In this document: positions 36,115 to 42,714 of the stretch, in pieces
Numbering within the stretch: position 1 is the stretch's first letter
Layout of the letters: each line of letters starts with the position of its first letter
Assembly (NCBI RefSeq): GCF_000152745.1
Contig: NZ_CH672428.1
Span: 2,447,425-2,511,424, forward strand
Direction of reading: 5' to 3'
Length of the DNA: 64,000 bases
DNA from: Oceanicaulis sp. HTCC2633
GTDB taxonomy: Bacteria > Pseudomonadota > Alphaproteobacteria > Caulobacterales > Maricaulaceae
Translations under genes and position numbers: made by a program
Notes under the pieces: generated by a model
The model's database searches: none
The model's input: the letters and a program-made list of their open reading frames with translations, nothing else
Told to the model about the DNA's origin: nothing

Positions 36115-38046
36115 ATGAAGACCAACCGCGAATACAAGCGCCGCTTTCCCTGGTTCTCCGCCTCGCTGGGCGTGATCGCGCTCGCCAGCGTGGCGACCCT
36201 GTTCGTCTCTGGCCAGCTCAATGCGGGGCAGGGCGAGTTCGGCCTGTTCGTGCGCCAGGTCTTTGATCGGCTCACAACCGCGCAGGCGGCCCTGGGGCGT
36301 GACGGCCAGTATGAGGTCAGCTTTGCCGACGCCGGCCATGAGGACGGTCTCGTCGTGTCCGGTTATCCCTCCTACGCCTCCGCCACCCTGCCGCTGGTTC
36401 GGGACCAGAAGTCGCGTGCCGTGCGGCTGGTGCTGAACGGCCGTCAGGATGTCAGCGTGGAGGCGGTCACCGCCCTGAGGGTCACGGTGAACGGGCGCCG
36501 GGTCATGGAGCGCGTGCTGGCGCCGGGCCAGCGGGACTTCAACTGGGTGTTTGATCTCAGCGACATCGTGGATGGCTCGACAGAAGCGCGCATCGGCGTG
36601 CAGCTCGCGGGCGATGTGTCCGCAGAGGTCTGTCATTCGGACCGTTCCATGGGCGCGGTTCTGAGCCTCGCCCCGGAGTCCGGGCTCGAGATCGAGCTGC
36701 AGGGTCCCCTGACCTCGGTGCGTGACGTGCTGGCGCTGACCCCGCGTCATGTGGTGATCGCCATGGATGAGGGGGATGACTGGTTTGAAATCTCCACGCG
36801 TCTGGGTGCGCGCCTCAACCGCAACGGATTTGTCGTGAGCATGATGGATCTCGCTGACGCCACGGCTGCAGTTGAATCGGGGCTTGAGGGCGTGATCCTG
36901 GCGGCGTCGCGTGAAAATCTGCAGCGGGCCGGTTTCCAGCCCGTGGGGGACAGTGCTGCGGCGGGCGCCAGCCTGTGGCGGCGCGCCGGCGCCACCATGG
37001 TCGCCGTCACCGATGCCGAGCGCATCGATACGATCCGCTTCCTCACCAGCGAGCTGTCCACCATCGCCCGCGGCGTCTCGGTCGACCCGGTCCAGTTCCT
37101 GAACGCGCAGGGCCCGGCGGTGCTGTCGCTCGAGGCTCTGGGCGTGGACACCAGCGTGCAGCAAGTCTCCGATCGTCGCGAATGGCGGTTCGATTATGAG
37201 CTGGCGAATGCGCCCCGTGGTCGCGCGGCTGACGGCGTGGGTCTTGATTTCCGTCTCCCCGACGGGCCGGTCGGCGTGACCACGGTCGCCCATGTGGCGC
37301 TCAACGGTCAGCTGATCGATTCCCGCCGTCTGGCCGGGGCGGGCCAGGTGCGGTACCGCGTCGACCTGCCGGAGAACGGACAGGGACTGACGAACGAAAT
37401 CGCCGTGGCGCTTCAGCGCCAGCGCGAGGATGGCGGCTGCGAGATCTCCCAGCAGCGCTACCCCGTGCAGCTGTCCAGCGAGAGCGCGCTTCTGTTTGAC
37501 GGCTCCGGGCGAGAGCGGGGCTTCACCGCCCTGCCCGAGCAGTTTGCAGGCGGTCTGGATTTGCGCCTGCCTGATATGATGAGCCCTCGGCAGCGTCTGG
37601 TGATGGCGCGGGTGACGGCGGAGGCGCTCGCCCTGTTCGCCCCGGCGGATACGGCTCTGAGCTATCGCTTCGTGCCGACAGACAATGGCCGCTCCGAGCC
37701 TGTGGATCGGCCGTTCCTGGCGATCAACAACGCGCCGGCCAATGTCCGGTCGCCGCTCCGGGTCTATGCGGACCGGCTTGTCATGCAGGCAGGCGAGGGC
37801 ATGGATGTGGATGTTCGCGCCCTCTCCAACCTGACCCTGCTGCAGGTGTCCAGCGCGGAGCTTGCGCCGACCGAGGCGAATTCAAGACCTCGTTTCGCGC
37901 CCGGCCTTGTGGTGCATGCCATTGATGATGCGCCCTCCATGCTGGGCGCCTATCTGGGCCCGGATTCGCTGGCGATCATTCACGCCGATGGCGTGGCGAT
38001 GGCGCCGGGCGGACAGGGGCTGCCGAACGTGGTGGGCTTCGAATAA
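36115..38046 (+). CDS. BcsB-like periplasmic protein (cellulose-synthase regulatory subunit family)
   Basis: 643 residues. An N-terminal membrane anchor or signal (FSASLGVIALASVATLFVSG, about 12-31) is followed by a periplasmic domain with features I associate with BcsB: a beta-sandwich with LRVTVNGRRVMERVL, then VCHSDRSMGAVL (Cys174), recalling the C-x-D-x-(S/A)-x-W motif of BcsB, and a second similar carbohydrate-binding half (VAHVALNGQLIDS ... GCEISQQRYP). The C-terminal membrane helix of true BcsB is not apparent. It is cotranscribed with the beta-barrel gene 147 bp upstream; that gap contains only a weak 6-bp hairpin (36011-36026). It is probably the periplasmic co-factor of the GT2 synthase. 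Confidence 0.7.
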   Translation: MKTNREYKRRFPWFSASLGVIALASVATLFVSGQLNAGQGEFGLFVRQVFDRLTTAQAALGRDGQYEVSFADAGHEDGLVVSGYPSYASATLPLVRDQKSRAVRLVLNGRQDVSVEAVTALRVTVNGRRVMERVLAPGQRDFNWVFDLSDIVDGSTEARIGVQLAGDVSAEVCHSDRSMGAVLSLAPESGLEIELQGPLTSVRDVLALTPRHVVIAMDEGDDWFEISTRLGARLNRNGFVVSMMDLADATAAVESGLEGVILAASRENLQRAGFQPVGDSAAAGASLWRRAGATMVAVTDAERIDTIRFLTSELSTIARGVSVDPVQFLNAQGPAVLSLEALGVDTSVQQVSDRREWRFDYELANAPRGRAADGVGLDFRLPDGPVGVTTVAHVALNGQLIDSRRLAGAGQVRYRVDLPENGQGLTNEIAVALQRQREDGGCEISQQRYPVQLSSESALLFDGSGRERGFTALPEQFAGGLDLRLPDMMSPRQRLVMARVTAEALALFAPADTALSYRFVPTDNGRSEPVDRPFLAINNAPANVRSPLRVYADRLVMQAGEGMDVDVRALSNLTLLQVSSAELAPTEANSRPRFAPGLVVHAIDDAPSMLGAYLGPDSLAIIHADGVAMAPGGQGLPNVVGFE

Positions 38047-38144
38047 CCCATTTCACTCTATGTTAAGACCTTCGCAAGGTCGGTGCGCTCTGGTGTGTGT
38101 CTAAATGACTTAGGGACCGGGGTGATTCGCTCCGGCTGGGACGT

Positions 38145-39509
38145 ATGGAGCTGGCCACCGCTGATGCTGTTCAACCCCGGGACGGGGAGGCGGCGTTCAT
38201 CCTGCAATTGCGTCCGCCGGCGACGGCGCACGCCGAGGCGCTGGCCGCGGAGCTCGAGCGCTTCACCTCTCTGTATCTGGAACGCGCAGCAACAGATCAT
38301 GTGCGCTTCACGCCGCTGGGCGCGCTGACCTGGGCGCTTTGCGCGCCTTCAGCGAGCGTCGAGGACGTGGACGCGGCCTGTGATGCGCTGGCGCAGACCC
38401 TGTTCGGTGATCCCGCCAGTAAAGCGGTGCATCTGGCCCGCCAGCCCGATCACCCCCGGGATGAGGATTATCACATCAGCAACCAGTCGCTCTCCGACGA
38501 GGAGGGCGAGGCTGTCATGGATGATCTGGCGGAACACGAATGGGATTTCGGAACCGGTCAGGACGACGAAGAGACGGAATGCGCCGGTTCTAACTCTACG
38601 CCTTCGGCTCTGTCTGCGTCGCTGGATGAGGATGCGGATTCCATCGATCTTGATGATTTCGTGCCGTCTCCCGAAGCGCAGGACGACTGGGAGCTGGAAC
38701 GTCCGCTGGAAGCGGACACCCTGGCTCTGGACGAGGATGAGCTGGAAGCGGCCTTGTCCGACGCGGATGATGCGACTTCCGACGATGAGTCGCAGGATCT
38801 GAGTGCGCCGGACGCGACTGAAACGTCCTTGGACGTGGATGAGGGCGAATTCGATTCGATGGACATGGCCGAGCATGCGGCCGATCCGATGACAGAGACT
38901 GCGCCGACGATTGATGAGCCGGCGTTCGAGAGTGGCCCCGCGCCGGCATCCGATGATGAGCCGGACCTGTCCTTTGATCTGGAGCAGGATGCGCAAGCGC
39001 AGGACTCCCTCGATATTGAGGACGAGCTTGAAGAGTTCGTGCTTGAAGGCGAGGAATCCCGTCCGCCCCATCCGGGAATCTGGGACGAGGATGTGGATAC
39101 GGTCGATATCGATGATATCGCCGCGTCCGCCCTGCACGAGACCCGCCTGGGGTCCAATCTTGATGTGGCAGCGGAGCTGAATGCGTTCCGTGAGGAAATG
39201 CGCGCCATCGCCCGCTCCATTCCGGCGGGCGGGCTGGATGACACCCTGTCGGATTTCCGCGCCAGCCTTGAATCACTGTCTGGCGAGTTGGGGCAGCGTG
39301 TGGATGGCGCCGCTCAGCGTATCGAGGCGGCGGTCGGCCAGCTGGATGTGGATCGTTATGATGCGGCCAGCCAGCGCGTGGAAAGCGCGGCGAGCCTGAT
39401 GGAGACCAGCATTCATGAAGCGCTTGAAGCGCTCAAGCGCGCCGGAGCGGCCATGTCCGCGCCCACAGCGTCTGACATGCTGGACGCGCAGGACCGGGAT
39501 TCGGTCTAG
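38145..39509 (+). CDS. Highly acidic protein with C-terminal coiled coil, unknown function
   Basis: 454 residues with no recognisable family. An N-terminal folded segment (1-95) is followed by a long Asp/Glu/Ser-rich low-complexity stretch (about 105-330) studded with DED, DDE and DEDELEAA-type runs. A helical C-terminal region follows (about 345-440: AELNAFREEMRAIARSI, LESLSGELGQRVDGAAQRIE) that should form a coiled coil. No signal peptide or membrane helix is seen, so it is likely cytoplasmic. It lies 98 bp after the BcsB-like gene, suggesting a link to polysaccharide synthesis, possibly as a scaffold. The acidic stretch must be largely disordered. Confidence 0.8.
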   Translation: MELATADAVQPRDGEAAFILQLRPPATAHAEALAAELERFTSLYLERAATDHVRFTPLGALTWALCAPSASVEDVDAACDALAQTLFGDPASKAVHLARQPDHPRDEDYHISNQSLSDEEGEAVMDDLAEHEWDFGTGQDDEETECAGSNSTPSALSASLDEDADSIDLDDFVPSPEAQDDWELERPLEADTLALDEDELEAALSDADDATSDDESQDLSAPDATETSLDVDEGEFDSMDMAEHAADPMTETAPTIDEPAFESGPAPASDDEPDLSFDLEQDAQAQDSLDIEDELEEFVLEGEESRPPHPGIWDEDVDTVDIDDIAASALHETRLGSNLDVAAELNAFREEMRAIARSIPAGGLDDTLSDFRASLESLSGELGQRVDGAAQRIEAAVGQLDVDRYDAASQRVESAASLMETSIHEALEALKRAGAAMSAPTASDMLDAQDRDSV

Positions 39510-39581
39510 TCCGTACCTTTCTGCTTGTTAATGAACATCGTGTAATGTTATGCTTCTGTCGTATTCGCCGGGGAGGGCGCT

Positions 39582-39764
39582 ATGCGACTGATTATCGTAA
39601 TGGCCGGTGTGGGCCTGTTGAGCCTGGGCGTCGCCGGATTGGCGATGACGGGTCTGAAGACCGGTCTCTGCAAGCAACAGACGGAAGAAGCGATTCGCTT
39701 TGTCGAGCGCTTTCTGGACAGCGCGCCGGACGGTTTCGACTTTGCGCCGGTGCGTCGCAGCTAG
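39582..39764 (+). CDS. Small membrane or exported peptide, 60 residues
   Basis: A short frame with a clear GGGAGGGC ribosome site 6 nt before the ATG. Residues 2-24 are a hydrophobic helix (LIIVMAGVGLLSLGVAGLAM), followed by a charged tail with one cysteine (KTGLCKQQTEEAIRFVERFL) and a final SAPDGFDFAPVRRS. It could be a single-pass inner-membrane protein or a secreted peptide. Family unknown. It lies 72 nt after the acidic protein gene and may belong to the same transcription unit. Confidence 0.6.
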   Translation: MRLIIVMAGVGLLSLGVAGLAMTGLKTGLCKQQTEEAIRFVERFLDSAPDGFDFAPVRRS

Positions 39765-39767
39765 CAC

Positions 39768-40568
39768 TTAGCCCTTGAAGCGGAACAGCCGCGGGATGAT
39801 CGCCGGGGTGCGCGCCTTGTAGGCGGCGTATTCGGGGCGTCGGGCCTCCAGTCCGGCTTCCTGCATGGGGACCCCGGACAATCTGAACAGGGTAAAGGTG
39901 ACGAAGAGCGGTCCGGGCAGCGCCAGGACGCCCCATCCGGTTTCCGCTGCAATCAGCCACAGCCCCCACCAGACACAGATTTCCCCGAAATAGTTGGGAT
40001 GACGGCTCCGGGCCCACAGGCCGGTGTCGAGCACCTGGCCGTGCCGACCCGGATCCTGGCGGAACCGATGCAGCTGATGGTCCGCCAGCGCTTCGTATGC
40101 GATTCCGAACAGGGCCAGCGCGCCGCCCAGCATGGCCACGGGGCCGAGCGGCGTCAGGGTGGCGAAAGCCTGGCCCATCTGAACCGGCAGGCTGGTCAGC
40201 CACAGGAGCACGGCCTGGGGCAGGAAGATGAAGACCAGCGTCGTGCGGGCATAGCTCCAGCCGCGCTTCTCGCGCACATCACTGAGCAGCTTCGTGTAGC
40301 GCCGGTCCGCGCCCTCCCGACGCCACCGCAACAGCAGATGTGCGGCAAGGCGCAGCCCCCACGCCAGAACAAGGCCGAGCACCAGCATGTGTCGCCATGT
40401 CGCGCCGGGGGAGGCGGCATGGCCGACCAGGGCGATGAGCACGATCCCGAGCGCCCAGAAGGCATCAATGAAGCTGGGATCGCGATGAAACTGGGCGATC
40501 GCCCAAAGGATTGAAAACAAACTCAGAACTGCAGCCAGATTCAAGGCGAGCAAAGGCAGGACGCTCAT
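39768..40568 (-). CDS. DUF1295-family integral membrane protein (steroid 5-alpha-reductase-like)
   Basis: About 266 residues with six or so hydrophobic helices. The hallmark DTGLWARSRHPNYFGE near the C-terminal third is the NADPH- or SAM-binding segment of DUF1295/ICMT-like proteins. These are related to steroid 5-alpha-reductases and isoprenylcysteine methyltransferases; the physiological substrate is unknown. ATG 40568 starts the hydrophobic region and is preferred; ATG 40634 would add 22 polar residues. It is divergent from the BigR-like gene and may share its operator. Confidence 0.85.
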   Translation of the reverse strand: MSVLPLLALNLAAVLSLFSILWAIAQFHRDPSFIDAFWALGIVLIALVGHAASPGATWRHMLVLGLVLAWGLRLAAHLLLRWRREGADRRYTKLLSDVREKRGWSYARTTLVFIFLPQAVLLWLTSLPVQMGQAFATLTPLGPVAMLGGALALFGIAYEALADHQLHRFRQDPGRHGQVLDTGLWARSRHPNYFGEICVWWGLWLIAAETGWGVLALPGPLFVTFTLFRLSGVPMQEAGLEARRPEYAAYKARTPAIIPRLFRFKG

Positions 40569-40683
40569 GGTGCGGGACAGGCTCCTCTCGCCGAACGGGT
40601 GGACCGTCCGATCAGGCTGATGGTCTGACGTCATAAGATCAGACGTCCTGACTGAGTGGAAGACTTGTCAGCGCGCGCGAAGA

Positions 40684-40712
40684 TTTCAATTATCAAAATT
40701 GGAAACTTGAAA
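40684..40712. promoter_or_regulatory. AT-rich inverted repeat, candidate BigR-type operator
   Basis: TTTCAATT (40684-40691) is mirrored by AATTGGAAA (40697-40705) with one inserted base, and TTTCAA is mirrored again by TTGAAA at 40707-40712. This AT-rich patch stands out in GC-rich surroundings and lies 20-48 bases before the ArsR/BigR-like gene, where an autoregulatory site is expected. BigR and SqrR sites are AT-rich inverted repeats of this kind; the exact half-sites are uncertain. Confidence 0.5.
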
Positions 40713-40731
40713 GCCGACAAAGGGTCGCCCC

Positions 40732-41076
40732 ATGGTCGCCGAGACTGACATGGCCGAACTTGAACTGACCGAGCTGCGCGAACGCGCGGACGAGGTGGCC
40801 AGCCTGATGAAGATCCTGGCCCATCCCGGGCGTCTGCTTGTGGCGTGCGAACTGATGGAAGGCGAATGCTCGGTTTCTGAAATCGAGATGCGCACCGGCG
40901 TGCGTCAGCCCAATCTGTCCCGCGATCTGGCGCGCATGCGCGACGCCGGTCTGGTCTCGCCGCGACGCGACGCCAAGCATGTCTATTACAGTCTCGCGGA
41001 CGCCCGCATCCAGAAACTGGTGGCGGCGCTGTGTCTGGCGTTTGGTCCCAAAGCCGGCAAGGGAGGCGCTCAATGA
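40732..41076 (+). CDS. ArsR-family regulator, BigR/SqrR-like persulfide sensor
   Basis: A 114-residue winged-helix repressor: ILAHPGRLLVACELMEGECSVSEIE, recognition helix QPNLSRDLARMRDAGLV and wing RRDAKHVYYSL. Cys39 (LLVACEL) and Cys101 (ALCLAF) occupy the places of the two redox cysteines of BigR and SqrR, which form a tetrasulfide link on sensing persulfides; there is one additional Cys46. No metal-binding ArsR cysteine box is seen. Its stop overlaps the start of the persulfide-dioxygenase-like gene by ATGA. Co-occurrence with the next two genes strongly supports a sulfide/persulfide regulator. Confidence 0.85.
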   Translation: MVAETDMAELELTELRERADEVASLMKILAHPGRLLVACELMEGECSVSEIEMRTGVRQPNLSRDLARMRDAGLVSPRRDAKHVYYSLADARIQKLVAALCLAFGPKAGKGGAQ

Positions 41077-41957
41077 CCACGCCATCTGCGACCCCGATCC
41101 CGACCGTCAAGGCGTTCTTTGATCCGGACACCTTCACTGTCAGTTATGTGGTGTCGGACCCGGCGACGCAAAAAGCGGCCATCATCGACTCCGTACTCGA
41201 TTACGATGCGAAGTCCGGCCGGACCAGCCACACGAGCGCGGACGCCATCATCGCCTATGTGAAAGAGCAGGGGCTGGATGTCGACTGGGTGCTGGAAACC
41301 CATGTCCATGCCGACCATTTGTCCGCCGCGCCCTATCTGAAGGAGAAGCTGGGCGGTCAATTGGCGATCGGCGCCAATATCCGCACCGTGCAGGATGTCT
41401 TCGGCAAGGTCTTCAATGCAGGGAGCGAATTCCAGCGCGACGGCTCCCAGTTCGATCACTTGTTCGAGGATGACGAGCGGTTCAGCATTGGCGAGCTTGA
41501 GGCCCGCACCCTGCATACGCCCGGCCATACGCCAGCCTGCATGACCTATGTGATCGGCGACGCCGCCTTTGTCGGCGACACGCTCTTCATGCCTGATTTC
41601 GGCACGGCGCGGTGTGACTTTCCCGGCGGCGATGCGCGCACGCTTTATCGCTCGATCCAGAAAATCTTCGCCCTGCCGGACGAGACGCGCCTGTTCATGT
41701 GTCATGACTACAAGGCTCCGGGTCGGGACGAATTCGCCTGGGAAACCACAGTGGCCGAAGAGCGCGCCAGCAACATTCATGTGGGCGGCGGCATTGTTGA
41801 GGACAGCTTCGTCGCCATGCGCGAACGCCGGGACGCGACGCTGGACATGCCCACTCTGATTCTGCCCAGCGTTCAGGTGAACATGCGCGCCGGGGAATTG
41901 CCGCCCGCCGAGGATAATGGCGTGCGCTATCTGAAAATCCCCTTCGACGCGCTGTAG
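41073..41957 (+). CDS. Metallo-beta-lactamase-fold persulfide dioxygenase-like protein (Blh/ETHE1 type)
   Basis: A 294-residue MBL-fold protein with HVHADH (His77, His79, Asp81, His82), HTPGHTPACMTY, and GDTLFMPDFGTARCDFPGGDA, the arrangement of ETHE1-like persulfide dioxygenases and of the MBL half of Blh. The iron enzyme oxidises glutathione persulfide to sulfite, removing sulfide-derived sulfane sulfur. In Blh this domain is fused behind a DUF442 sulfurtransferase; here it is a separate gene, translationally coupled to the regulator (ATGA overlap) with the DUF442 partner 9 nt downstream. Confidence 0.9.
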   Translation: MTTPSATPIPTVKAFFDPDTFTVSYVVSDPATQKAAIIDSVLDYDAKSGRTSHTSADAIIAYVKEQGLDVDWVLETHVHADHLSAAPYLKEKLGGQLAIGANIRTVQDVFGKVFNAGSEFQRDGSQFDHLFEDDERFSIGELEARTLHTPGHTPACMTYVIGDAAFVGDTLFMPDFGTARCDFPGGDARTLYRSIQKIFALPDETRLFMCHDYKAPGRDEFAWETTVAEERASNIHVGGGIVEDSFVAMRERRDATLDMPTLILPSVQVNMRAGELPPAEDNGVRYLKIPFDAL

Positions 41958-41966
41958 GAGAGAGCC

Positions 41967-42398
41967 ATGACGCCGGTTCAGGTCAGCCCGAGCTTCTTCA
42001 TATCCTCGCAGATTGCGCCTGAAGACGTGACGGCGCTTGCAGAACAGGGCTTTGTCGCGCTCATCAACAACCGTCCGGATGGCGAAGCGCCTGATCAGCC
42101 TGATTCCATGGACATCGAGGCCGCGGCGCGGGCTGCGGGGCTTGCGTATCTGCATGCGCCCATGTGCGGCGCCGAGATATCCCTTGCCGATGTCGAACGC
42201 ATTCATGACCTGACCGAGCAGGCCACGGGCAAGGTGCTGGGCTTCTGCCGATCCGGCGCCCGGTCCATGCTGGGCTGGGCTCTGGCCCGGTCCGAGGACC
42301 TGCCGGCTGACGAGTTGATCGCGCTGGCGCGCGGAGCAGGCCACGACCTGTCACAATGGCGGAGCGTGTTCGACGCGCGTTACGCCGCGCACGGGTGA
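41967..42398 (+). CDS. TIGR01244/DUF442-family sulfurtransferase (rhodanese-like phosphatase fold)
   Basis: 143 residues. The N-terminal strands (FISSQIAPEDVTAL) and INNRPDGE loop are typical of DUF442. The active-site loop CRSGARS carries Cys94, matching the C-x4-R-S phosphatase/rhodanese-like loop. In Blh an equivalent domain moves persulfide sulfur. It lies 9 nt after the dioxygenase gene with a GGAGAG ribosome site, and is the third gene of the BigR-like operon. Sulfur transfer is inferred from family and context. Confidence 0.88.
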   Translation: MTPVQVSPSFFISSQIAPEDVTALAEQGFVALINNRPDGEAPDQPDSMDIEAAARAAGLAYLHAPMCGAEISLADVERIHDLTEQATGKVLGFCRSGARSMLGWALARSEDLPADELIALARGAGHDLSQWRSVFDARYAAHG

Positions 42399-42714
42399 AC
42401 GCAGTACGCGGTTCGCCCCTGGCGGCGCCTGTCACTCAAATTTCATAAAACCGAAAATGGATCGTGCATGGGCGCCACACCTGGCGCGAAGGCCTGCCAT
42501 GGCACGGGATTCAGCCTGCGCATGGGGCGATGACACGCTGTGCAATGCGAGCCTGAACCCGTGCAACGGGCTGTGTCATGGCTTCGTCACGGTTCTGAAA
42601 ACCCGGCGTTACAATCTTGCTGTCTTTTCACGCCCCGAGCGACCGCCTGCGCCATTGGCCAGTGCGGCGTGCCTGAAGTGTTGCGCCACTCAAAGTCCCT
42701 CGGGGGGTTCTCTG
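42399..42714 (+). other. 316-bp intergenic region / long 5' leader of the surface-lipoprotein gene
   Basis: The region contains a Pho-box-like direct repeat (42429-42446), a GAAAAT -10 candidate (42453-42458) and two small hairpins (GCGCC/GGCGC at 42472-42487; CCCGT/ACGGG at 42558-42570). A GGGGGG ribosome site lies just before ATG 42715. The coding frame stays open back to 42457, but that stretch has no protein-like composition and is treated as a leader of about 250 nt. No RNA gene family is recognised. Confidence 0.6.
42429..42446 (+). promoter_or_regulatory. Candidate Pho box (PhoB site)
   Basis: CTGTCAC-TCAA-ATTTCAT has the 7-4-7 direct-repeat form of PhoB sites. The first half matches the consensus CTGTCA(T/C) fully and the second 5 of 7 positions, with an AT-rich spacer. 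A -10-like GAAAAT begins 7 bases downstream of the box. It lies before the gene that resembles phosphate-starvation lipoprotein ElpS, which raises its credibility. Confidence 0.55.

Noticed and set aside
42457-42714. In-frame N-terminal extension of the lipoprotein by 86 codons
   Set aside because: It would bury the lipoprotein signal inside the protein; the composition is not protein-like and a GGGGGG ribosome site precedes ATG 42715.
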